64,000 bases of DNA from Dysidea avara (Eukaryota; Porifera; Demospongiae; Dictyoceratida; Dysideidae). This document shows, piece by piece, positions 34,788 to 44,715 of this stretch. The position numbers were made by a program, and so were the translations under genes. Under the pieces are notes generated by a model. The model was not told the origin of the DNA. It worked only from the letters and a program-made list of their open reading frames with translations, and made no database searches. Every line of letters begins with the position of its first letter. The stretch's first letter is position 1. The stretch is taken from contig NC_089273.1 in assembly GCF_963678975.1 (NCBI RefSeq), forward strand, positions 26,058,356-26,122,355, given 5' to 3'.

Positions 34788-35400
34788 TGGCGCCAGAAGC
34801 AGACAAGCCTTTAGAGAAAATCCTTCACCAACTTGTGACGGAGAGGCCATCCTGCTAAGGAACACAACTCACTAACCACCAACGAGTCATCCTAGTACCG
34901 TGGAGTAAACAGTACCCTGAAAAGCTAGTGAACTAAGCATTTTGAGCAATGTGTGTTGTACATTTTGCAGCGATAACGGACAATCAAGAGACAACATACA
35001 AAGTAACTGCCGCTGATAGACTTGAGGCAATGGATTACTACAGTACCAGAGCCTATAGTTTGCACCAGGGATGCCGCTACAAACTGGAAAATTTCAAAGA
35101 AGCCTACACAGATTATGCGACAGCCACAGAGCTACGTACATAACACAAACCAATTCGATTAGCTTCTTTGAAAACTGTAATGGGTAAGGAATGTAGAAAA
35201 TATGTATTATAATGTCTTGAGCTAAGTGATACTAACTCAAAGGACAGGACCCAGCAACAGTACTAGCTATATTAGAGACCTATTTTGAGCCTGCTAGAAA
35301 TATGAACACTTTCTAGGCAGAACAGCAGCCCAATGAAACAACTGATCAGTACATTAAATGGCTTAAACGCTTGGCAGAGACATGTAATTTTCAGGACCTA

Positions 35401-36134
35401 TGGGGGCAGATCCAGAGGGTCTTAAAAGTCTCGACCCCCCCCAACCCCCTCAGGTTGAACTTTGACAGGAAATCTAAGAGAGAAACTGCGAGGAAAGCAA
35501 TTGAATGAAAAAGATTGAAATTCTCTAATAGGGCAGTGACAAAATACTACTGTTAAGTAATCGCAGCATCACATGATCATTGCACACATGATATAACTTT
35601 GGAAAAAGGTGGAAGACACGTGCTTGCTGTGAGTGGAAGAACTCGCAACTACAAAGGTTTCATGCTGTTGCATAGGTACGTCGCGTTAGTAGTGTATATG
35701 AATAATGTAGATTTTACTGCCAATAATTTCTTGTACACCTAAACCCGCCTGACATCTGGTCATGCAATAACAGTTTCCTGCTCGCGAGGTCTCCCAGAAG
35801 ACCCAGGATCAATTGAGCTCCCACAGGATGAATCACAGTAAAATAGGAAAAAGAGAAATGAACAAGAGCTTGATCGTGTTTACGAAGAAATACTGTATGC
35901 AAGAAAGTTGTAAGAAAGTTGTGTATAATGTAGTGAATTAGATCTACAATAGTGTAGTAAACTGCACAAACAGCAGTGTAGGTTTCCAGCTAGTTAGCTA
36001 GATACACACATCATGCTCTTCGATGATTGCCCAAGGGAATATTTTATGTATGTGAGTACTACAGCTGAATTGAGGGGGTTACTCTTCACTAAACTTGAAG
36101 ACTCCCACTCGAAAAATCCTGGAACTGCCCCTGG
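35401..36134. mobile_element. Non-autonomous DNA element nested in gag
   Basis: Ends TGGGGGCAGATCCAGAG and TCCTGGAACTGCCCCTGG are inverted repeats. Removing the segment joins the gag frame from ...NFQDL to HNEML..., which shows it is a later insertion. It holds a CTCTAATAG motif near 35512. Confidence 0.7.
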
Positions 36135-37042
36135 CCTACACAATGAAATGCTTAGGGATTGGCTTGTACCTGGTTGTTGAGACAAAGCAGTGCAAGCCTG
36201 GTTGTTTCAGCAGGAGTGTGATTTAAAAACAGCAATGGAATCACTACAAATCAGTGAACGAACACATGAACAACTTAAGCAGTTAGCTGTTGAGGAACAG
36301 GATGCCAGTTGAAAAGATAGGCAATCAAGACAGCGTATAAAACCAAGGAACCAGCAAGCACAGCAGTGTGCAAATACTGTGGAGACAAACATGTGGCAGA
36401 GCGCGCCAGTCAACATATGCGAAAAGTTGTAATCATTGTGGAAAGCCAAATCACTTTCAAGTTGTAGACAATACAAGCCCAAACCAGCAAGATAACAGCC
36501 TCACTAGCGGAAGTTGTAGAAAGCTATGAATCAACAGACACAGATGAGTCACTGTTTATGATAGAACAGGTGGGAACTGTATACTTGTACAGTACATCAC
36601 AACAAAAAGGACAGCAAACTGCATTTTGTCAGTGACGGTGGAAGTGTAGCCCTTGACCGTCAGTTAGACACAGGAGCAACATGCAACGTGACTACACACT
36701 GAGATGCATCTATCATACAGAGCCAGTTCTCCAGCAAAGCAACACAAGGCTAAAGTTCTGTGATGGAAGCCTGGTGCTGGCAGCATTGTCTACTTGAGAA
36801 AGGAGTGAGTCCGGATCCTGCTAAAGTAAGGCCATTGTGGATATGCTGAAACCAAATAACAAGAAAGGAGCAGAAAGACTGCTGGACTATGTAACATACC
36901 TCTCACAAGGCTTTCAGATGCGGTTGAGCCATTCGACACCTTCTGAGAAGGATGCAATGTTTGATTGGCAGGATACTGCCTTTACTACAGTAAAGCAAGT
37001 GGTGACTACTGTACCAGTACTGTACCAGTACTACTGTACCAG

Positions 37043-37198
37043 TACTGCAAGTGCCTCGTATTTCATTGCTGCAAGTGCCTCGTATTTCATTGCTGCAAGT
37101 GGTTTGTATTTCATTGCTGCAAGTGCTTTGTATTTCATTGCTGCAAGTGCTTTGTATTTCATTGCTGCAAGTGCTTTGTATTTCATTGCTGCAAGTGA
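37043..37198. repeat. 24-bp minisatellite in retroelement remnant
   Basis: About 6.5 units of GCAAGTGCTTTGTATTTCATTGCT follow the RNase H start, right after a short ACTGTACCAGT triplication. The unit length keeps frames open in several phases, so translations such as FIAASALY are not evidence of coding. Confidence 0.9.
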
Positions 37199-37501
37199 AG
37201 ATTCAAACTGTGGGTTGACTATATAAACTCTCAGAACTACTTTGTTCACAATCACTGTCACTTCGTGCCTCGCTTCATGCGGTCTTAGAAATAAAGGCCT
37301 AGGCCTGAATAGATGCTCGGCTTGTTTAAATGCTGGGTCCAAAATCACTTTTAGGAAATAAAACGCCCCGGCTTTTATACGGATAAATACGCTATGTGAA
37401 ATGGTATGTCATTCTTGCTGCCATTATTAACATTATTGCTGAATTACTTACATTCCACTTCTACAACTCTGTAATGCTAGTGACCAGACCTTCCTCTATA
37501 T

Positions 37502-37784
37502 TAGTCTGGCGCCGCCCGCCCCTTCGCATAAAGTAAGGGTCTGGTGAAATACAGATACTAAATCATTTCTAGCGCCCAGATTCGGCGCTAGCCAATTAGT
37601 GCATGCCAATGACGTTCACACAGAAATCGCCTAGGCAACACAATGCTTTGTTCGAATTTAAGTGCAATCATCTGACGTAACAAGCATTACGTGCACTGTC
37701 TAATTGAATTCCTTTTGAAATGATTAGGTATTAGTATTTCACCAGACCCTTACTTTTTGCGAAGGGGTGGGCGGCACCAGACTA
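37502..37784. mobile_element. Mutator-like foldback MITE with 9-bp duplication
   Basis: Long inverted arms begin TAGTCTGGCGCCGCCC and end GGGCGGCACCAGACTA. Exact 9-bp duplications CCTCTATAT flank it (37493-37501 and 37785-37793). Nine-bp duplications and long TIRs point to the Mutator/MULE superfamily. Confidence 0.8.
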
Positions 37785-38429
37785 CCTCTATATGTGAAGG
37801 GGCGGGCACTGCCAGACTATATGTGCACAGGAGTTCATAAGCCCATAGAGCAAGGAGTGTACGACTGTCCCGATAGTACAAAATGCATAATCTTAGGAGT
37901 AGTGGCATGCAACGAGCTTTACTATAAATAAAATTACCTTATATGGGATTATTTCAACCGTATTTCACGCAACCCTTGGTCTCTTAGGAGTATCTATCTG
38001 AGAGGAGGGCTGTTTCACCTGAGAAGACACAGGGCTCTTTATCTGCCAAGAAAAAAAAAACAAATACACCTGTATACGGAATAAATAGATAGTTACTATT
38101 ATTAGATACAGGGTTGCTATGACAGTGGATCGCCTACGTTAATTTCGATTTCGCAATTTGGTCGTTGTATACTCCTTGCCCTAGGGGCTTATAAACTCCT
38201 GATGTGCACTACAATCTCCCCTACCAGTTTTAATGTTAGCCACAGGTGTAAAAAAATATGAGCTACATTTACGATCATCTATTTCCGTAGAAGTTGCCCG
38301 TTGCATGGAAGAAAAGCTAGTCCGAATGCTGCAAGTACATCAAATCAAACTGAAATCCATACAGTTGACGTACTTTAATGTCTATGCCGTTAAAGCTACA
38401 CTCGTGGTTTTCCAATTGGTGCTTACCCA
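37785..38429. other. Intergenic, no feature recognised
   Basis: A partial repeat of the preceding element's end (GGGGCGGGCACTGCCAGACTA) is at 37800. An open frame at 38233-38436 shows no family features. Confidence 0.4.
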
Positions 38430-38715
38430 ATTCTAATTAATGCTTTTTTCACAGTGACACGTGACAACCAAGCGCAGCGGTGACCGCTGCGATTGTTTTC
38501 TCCGCTGCGGTTTTTTACTCCGCAGCGCATTTGTGAAGCCGCAGCGGACTGTCCTTCTCGGCCACCATAAATTGCAAAACCGACGAATTTATTTGCAAAC
38601 GGGACTGTAGGCGCAATCTGTGAATTTGCGCAGTTTATAAATTGCGCTGCGCATTTTGTGAATTCATAAAATGCGCAACAATTTATAAATTGTTGCGCAG
38701 TTTGTGAATATTTGA
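38430..38715. repeat. GC-rich module and GCGCA hairpin cluster
   Basis: The left part is the inverted counterpart of 18020-18200 (CCGCTGCGG, CACGTG and two decayed 21-bp units). The right part has several overlapping short hairpins such as GCGCAACAATTTATAAATTG and TTGCGCA. Related hairpin clusters are at 40911-41030 and 41428-41515. Confidence 0.7.
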
Positions 38716-38765
38716 ATATGCTGTTAATGTTACGGGACGTATCAGCAGAAATGCTCATCGCTTGT

Positions 38766-39032
38766 TTGTTCCACAGCTACGGACTAATTATGGGAAAAGA
38801 AGCTTATATTACAGAGGTACTATATTGTGGAACGCTCTGCCAGCTGTTTTGTATCACGCATCAACTTTATTTCAATTCAGGAGTAGCTATTTAGAACAAT
38901 ATAATTGTAGTTAATATTAATTTGTAAATGTATGTAGTTTTATACATGTATGCTGTATACAGGGTGTAGCTGAAAAACAGCTTTGCTGATGCTACCTTCC
39001 CTGTTTAAATAAATTGAAAAAAAAAAAAAAAA
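38766..39032 (+). mobile_element. LINE 3' end with poly(A) tail, 5'-truncated
   Basis: The frame NYGKRSLYYRGTILWNALPA...STLFQFRSSYLEQY ends at TAA 38912-38914. Its LWNxLP and FRSSY pattern is typical of the C-terminal tail of LINE reverse transcriptase ORFs. AATAAA is at 39008-39013, followed by 16 A residues (39017-39032). This is a classic 5'-truncated retroposed copy. Confidence 0.7.
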
Positions 39033-39244
39033 CTACCGTAAGAGCTGCGCATTTTATGAACTGGATTCTGGCTTGTCCATTCAGCGTACCGCCTTCTTGA
39101 CTGATTCAAGTGCGTATCATAGCTGCTTTCAGGGAGGATAACAGGCTTCTTTTACCACCTTAACTTGATATGTTTGCTACTAGCATGGATAAAGACGCAT
39201 TCTATAGCTATATTGCAGACTTTCTCTCCCTCCAAGGTTCCTTG
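39032..39244. repeat. Repeat module A, copy 1
   Basis: About 213 bp, nearly identical to 41030-41244. It starts ACTACCGTAAGAGCTGCGC, directly after the LINE poly(A), and ends CCAAGGTTCCTTG. The following minus-strand open frame (39208-39468) shows no known domain. Confidence 0.85.
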
Positions 39245-40730
39245 CGTCTCTGCAGCTTGCCTGGATAAGGTGCACACTTTCCTTCTCCCTGTGTTGCCTT
39301 CTGCATACTACAGCATTTGTGGTAGCTAGCAGGCTCATCGATCAGCTGATATTGATGGGCAGTCCAGCCTGCATGTTTTACTTTTTCAAGCAGTTGTCCA
39401 GCACATACAAACACTGCACCAGTAATGAAATGTATATCAGCACACTGATAAGGTTTAATGCATTGCAACTCGTGTCCAACATTGTATCTTTAATATCCAG
39501 CTTAAATGGTACGCATTCTTATAGTTTCACTCTTACATTATCCCATGCATGTAGATGAAACACAACACGTAGTTACATAATGCCACCTCTGTGTGATACA
39601 GTTATTAGTGCAAACATATAATCAGGTATGCTGTGTTACATATAGTTAAGTATATTCCAATACATGAGTGAGTTACAGTGGCACAGCTCCATTTGATGAA
39701 CAGCAAGACAAGAAAAGTTGTATCCATTTTCATCTTGCCTGGCTATAACCACATGTCTTCTTAAACACGGTTCATGGTACCCCCTGATGAGCAACTATTG
39801 TACCTGACCTATGGAATTCACAAACGTGAATACACAATTTGTTTGCATAACTAGACCTCACCATGTCAGTCCAAACTAATCATTCCACAAGAATGGCAGT
39901 AGTCATCCTATGATTCTAAATAAACAAACATTATCTGTTAATGCATGTGATACATCATCATAACTCATCAGTATATACAACAGCATTGCATGGGAAGCTC
40001 CTCTGCAACCATTCTATTCCAGTCACTACATGCAGTAAAAGAAAATACAGATAACTTCTGTTACACATGTAGGGAAGCCATTATGTGGTGCTAGCTACCA
40101 CAAATCAACACCTTACGCTGTCAGCAAAGATACATAAAGGAAGACTCAAGTAGGTCCATGATGTTCACATTATAAGTACTGCGGTATGCCAAATTAAAGT
40201 ACCAAGCAACGTTGAAGAAATCAAGCCTGTAGCAGGGGGTCTGTTCCAAGTAGTTGTAAACTAAGTACCGTGTGAAAAATACACACATAGTCTTACTAGG
40301 GGGTATGGAGGAATGCCCCTCCAGATTTCTTCTGAGCGGATCACCTACTGATTGCTCCATTAGAACAAATGACTGTCTATTAGTGTCAATCTTTCTCTAA
40401 ACTATTATATCAGAAAATTCAGTGATAGATGCATGGGCTCCATAAATTGATAGGTGGTTGCTATGCCTATGGGGATCACAAAGGTTTGGTCTTTTGCAAA
40501 AATATCAGCTAAAATCCAGCCTGACTTGTACTTCACAACAGCTTGGTATGATTACAAACTTGGGAACCAGACTAGTTGTTCAGTATAGAATATTGGTATA
40601 TAATTTACCACCCATCTCCATAATGTCCAGGTCTTATGACTAGTGGCTATAAATTTTTGTGATGCTTGAGAATATTATAGCATACACAATTCACTAATAT
40701 CTTCCGCCTCTACAGAACCTTTCAAATAGC
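39245..40730. other. Intergenic with a diverged R1 fragment
   Basis: About 40065-40235 matches R1 (CGCTGTCAGCAAAGAT, GTCCATGA, TGCGGTATGCCAAA). CTATTAG motif relics lie near 40355-40385. Nothing else recognised. Confidence 0.5.
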
Positions 40731-41515
40731 TCTCTGTGACCCTCTTTCGACGTATCTCCGAGTTTAACCTCATAGTGAAACTCACACCGTTCATACACTG
40801 CCACGAGGAAATCTCGTGATCCAACACTTGGAACGACAGTACGGGTTATGATACAACTGTACTGTGTCGCATCTCGCCTTGCCATATGTCAGTACGACAC
40901 GAGGTACGACATCTGCGCAATTTATAAATTGTTGCGCATTTTATGAATTCACAAAATGCGCAGCGCAATTTCCTGTTAGGCGCAATCTGTGAATTTGCGC
41001 AGTTGATAAATTGCGCTGCGCAGTTTGTGAACTACCGTAAGAGCTGCGCATTTTATGAACTGGATTCTGGCTTGTCCATTCAGCGTACCGCCTTCTTGAC
41101 TGATTCAAGTGCGTATCATAGCTGCTTTCAGGGGGGGATAACAGGCTTCTTTTGCCACCTTAACTTGATATGTTTGCTACTAGCATGGATAAAGACGCAT
41201 TCTATAGCTATATTGCAGACTATCTCTCCCTCCAAGGTTCCTTGCTCTCTGTGACCCTCTTTCGACGTATCTCCGAGTTTAACCTCATAGTGAAACTCAC
41301 ACCGTCCATACACTGCCACGAGGAAATCTCGTGATCCAACACTTGGAACGACAGTACGGGTTATGATACAACTGTACTGTGTCGCATCTCGCCTAGCCAT
41401 ATGTCAGTACGACACGAGGTACGACACCTGCGCAATTTATAAATTGTTGCGCATTTTATGAATTCACAAAATACGCAGCGCAATTTATAAACTGCGCAAA
41501 TTCACAGATTGCGCC
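40731..41515. repeat. Mosaic of modules B, C, A, B and C
   Basis: Module B (40731-40971) repeats at 41246-41486; module A (41030-41244) repeats 39032-39244; hairpin-rich GCGCA stretches join them. In both B copies the minus strand encodes an almost identical 50-residue frame starting MARRDATQYSC, differing at one residue. The near-identity at DNA level indicates recent duplication rather than selection on protein. Confidence 0.75.
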
Positions 41516-41518
41516 TAA

Positions 41519-41648
41519 CAGGACGAATTCAATTGCAAAACCGACAAATTCAATTGCAAACGGGACGAATTCAATTGCAAAAGCGACGAACTCAATTGCA
41601 AACGGGACGAATTCAATTGCAAAGTCGCCGAATTCAATTGCAAAAACC
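41519..41648. repeat. 21-bp minisatellite, inverted copy
   Basis: About six units of GACGAATTCAATTGCAAAACC, reverse complement of the 13658-13844 array, ending with the same unique flank (AAAAACCTGTATTA). Confidence 0.85.
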
Positions 41649-41673
41649 TGTATTAACTCTTGGCATTAGCTAC

Positions 41674-44189
41674 AGGTGGGGACTATTCTACGGAACGGAA
41701 CGGAACGGAACGGAACGGAATGATGGACTAAACTGCGGAACGGAATGCTTTCTCAGATTGAAGCTTGCAGCTTACCATTGCTGTACAAGTTATCAGTGGC
41801 ACTTCCAGCAGGTAATCAAACGTACCCCAAGAAAGATAAAACGAATTTAAGGATCGATTGTGGGTTCTTGTTGGTTGTCATTAGTAACGAAGTACTAATT
41901 GTGGGAATAGCTGACTCAGTAATTTCATCTTCGGATATATCAAGTAGGGAACTTAATGCATGACTTTTTTTTACTAGTATGTGAGTTATTTTTACTTACT
42001 TGACTTTAGAATGTACAGTCTGAGGCCCAGCCTTTCTAATCGGCATAAATCAGTATGTGTATAGCTACACTACAAAGGAAACAAGTATGGTGACAAGCTG
42101 AATCAACTCAGTCTAAGTGGAATTTTGTGCAGTGTGTGAGGAGCAAACATTCAGATACCTCAAGGAGGCTATATTGTGTGAACATCAATGATTCATTAAC
42201 AGAGTAGTGGACTATTGTCAGATATCTCAGCCTGAGTACTGAGTTGAATTCTGGATGGGGTTTATTTTACAGAATGGAGTGCTTTCTGAATCAACTTGCA
42301 GCTTGGCTAACTGCTATCATTGCTGAAATTGCATTTTATCAGTGGAACCTCCAGGAAAATGGAATAGGATAATTATAAAACATTAATTAAGTGATTGTTT
42401 AGGTAATCATGACTTTATTCAGTCTAATAAACAGAATATATGGTTGATTGAGTGAGGTATCACTTTCAGAATGATCAGACGACCAGTGATGAGATGCATG
42501 GATTCATTGAATTTTTGTTGTGGTTGGAGACATTAAATATCCAAAAGCAAACTGACTGTATAATATTAATTCACTTTCTTTATATTTTCTCAATTTTGAG
42601 CCTGTATACAAATAATTGAATTTTCCTTGTCAATAGAAATCCTAGAATAAGATGGGAGAGAAACTTATCTTTGTTTACCTATACTGTACAACCAAGAATT
42701 CGTAATACTGATTTGTATGGGGGAGAGTGTCTAACTCTCAGTATGGCCTGTACAAACACCCTGTGTAAAGTTCACCTTTCATCAAATCAACACCTTTACT
42801 GGGGGATAGAAAACTGTTGATTAGGGTTGCTGAAGAAGGTAAAGCCTTTGTTCTGAAATAAAGCCGAGGTGTTACTTTAAGCAGGGTGTTTGGTGAATGC
42901 ATTCAAGTTAGACACTCCCCACCTTATTATGAACTCTTGGTACAACTTCAAAGGAAATGAAGAAAGCATACAGATGAATCAATAAAATCACTACAGTAAG
43001 GTGAATTACAGACTAGTGAGATCTTGGTTAATTAATGACAGTGGTTGGAGATTAAGTGTGGTAGCTTCTTGCTCTTGAATATGTTGCAAAGTGTAAGTAC
43101 AAATCAAAATAAGATATCAATTTCATTATGAAAAATTTGTATACATAAATAATCTAGCATTACTATTTCATTTGTCCTCCACTTAAACATGCTACAACAG
43201 TACTAGTGTCAGCAAATTGGCAGTGAGTCTACCTTGAAATCTCAACTCTAGAGTAGATCCAACACAGGACAGCCTGCACTGTAACAAATACATGTGATCC
43301 CATTGTAATTTCATGGACCAGCTGGACTGGGAATCACTTGAAAATAGACGAACAAATTTAACCTGTTTTGTTTGAAGTGAAGCATGTGAAATGTTACACT
43401 TAAGAAATCCTAGGATTCTTAGGTGGTATGTAATTAATGTAAGTGTACCATTTCAGGTCTGACTAGATACATTGAAATTACACACACATCCTGGTCCAAA
43501 TCACGTTTGCCTGGTGGCTACGGGCATGGTTTCACATGCGGCTTATAATAGAGATTTGGTTGATCTTGGAGTTTTGACATTTAGCCTGATTCAAGGCTAG
43601 CAGTCAGACACATCCTTGAATTGTGCAACAGATAAAATCAGCTCACTATTGAATACGGCATTAGTCCACTGCACCAGCTGTTAATATATAAATAACTCCA
43701 TGCATACACTGAATCAGTGATGTTTGCAGAATATACCCTCCTTGCGGTCTGCCAAAATATTTGCTCCTCACACACTGCACAAAATTCTTCAAGTTTTAAT
43801 TCAGCTGGCTCTTTCCTGTTACCAGTATCTTCCTGCTTGCTTTATTTATACACTGACTTATGACTTGAAAGACCGGCCCAGACTGTTTTGTAAAGTCTAA
43901 ATAAGAAAAACAGCTCACATAAAGTTCCCTTCCGTATGGATGAACATCACTGATACAGCTCATCCCACAATAATACTTCGTTACTAATGACAACCAACAA
44001 AAACCCACAATCGATCCGTTAATTCTTTTTATCTTATGTTTAACCACCCACTGGAGATGCCACTGCTAACTTATAAGGGAAGTTTCAGCAATGGTAAGTT
44101 GCAAGCTTCAGTTTGAGAAAGCGTTCCGTTCCGTGGTTTAGTCCATCATTCCGTTCCGTTCCGTTCCGTTCCGTAGAATAGTCCCCACC
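41674..44189. mobile_element. Large non-autonomous element with CGGAA-repeat termini (hAT-like)
   Basis: Left end AGGTGGGGACTATTCTACGG is mirrored at the right end. The inverted termini extend about 260 bp and contain (CGGAA)n runs (41693-41721 and, reversed, 44152-44175). TTAGCTAC flanks it at 41666-41673 and 44190-44197, an 8-bp duplication. The 2.5-kb interior has no significant ORF and holds a third, diverged copy of the terminal region near 42250-42360 and a nested foldback at 42687. Confidence 0.8.
42687..42951. mobile_element. Nested foldback MITE
   Basis: Arms beginning GTACAACCAAGAATTCGTAA and ending TATGAACTCTTGGTACAAC, with AGTGTCTAACT and AGTTAGACACT inside, are reverse complements. 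It interrupts the element at 41674-44189. Confidence 0.65.
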
Positions 44190-44479
44190 TTAGCTACATC
44201 TAGCTATACAACATTGTGTCCTCTACTGCAAAACTGGTATTAACTAATCCAGGATCGCTTCGCTCGCTCCAACCCTAGCTCGCCTCGAACTCACCAAAAA
44301 CTTACCTTCACACAACTAGTGTGTTTGATAGTGGAGTTATCAGAGTGACCGTTCCGTTCCATTCCTGATTCCGGTTATTATAACTTGCCGTAAACTGAAT
44401 AGTGGTATTGGTCACTTGATAGTTTTTCCCCGGGGTATCCAGCACCCCTAGCACTAGATGTTGAAGTGCTAGCCAAAAG

Positions 44480-44715
44480 AAAGACTAAAAAATTTATTGG
44501 ATTAAGGGAAAGGCACCTGACCTTCTATCAGAGTAAGGTCAAGAGCCCTATGGCTGGCCGGGAAGCCACTGTGGGAGCGTGCTCCCCTGAGACAAGCAAT
44601 TACTGAACGCAGCAGCGAAAAACTAAGGCGACAGTGTAGCCAGGCCATAACATTACTGTAAGGAGCACCCCTTTCAAAGACAGCAAATAGGCCAGACGTT
44701 TGTAAACAACATTAG
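44480..44715 (-). pseudogene. Retroelement 3' fragment, second copy
   Basis: Minus-strand reading includes NVMAWLHCRLSFSLLRSVIA, then CLRGARSHSGF and a TLIEGQVP tail, closely like WLWCCVAFSLLRSAIQCIRG in the copy at 60148-61479. Frameshifts and an early cut-off show it is dead. Confidence 0.6.

Larger units (their letters stand above)
34788..37200 (+). mobile_element. Decayed Ty3/gypsy LTR retrotransposon, internal region
   Basis: In order: primer-binding-site-like TGGCGCC at 34788; gag pieces at 34949-35143 (NFKEAYTDYATATEL) and 35245-35400 (LKRLAETCNF); gag continuation at 36135-36280 (LRDWLVPG); two zinc-knuckle remnants near 36345-36435 (CKYCGDKH and CNHCGKPNH); protease active-site motif DTGAT near 36668; then the reverse transcriptase thumb and start of RNase H at 36800-37020. 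Most of the reverse transcriptase is missing between protease and thumb. Multiple stops and frameshifts break every part, so the copy is dead. A 734-bp element is nested in gag. Confidence 0.75.

Noticed and set aside
38233-38436. 67-codon open frame upstream of the GC-rich module
   Set aside because: No domain, and no acceptor/donor pair with a consistent phase. Left as non-coding.
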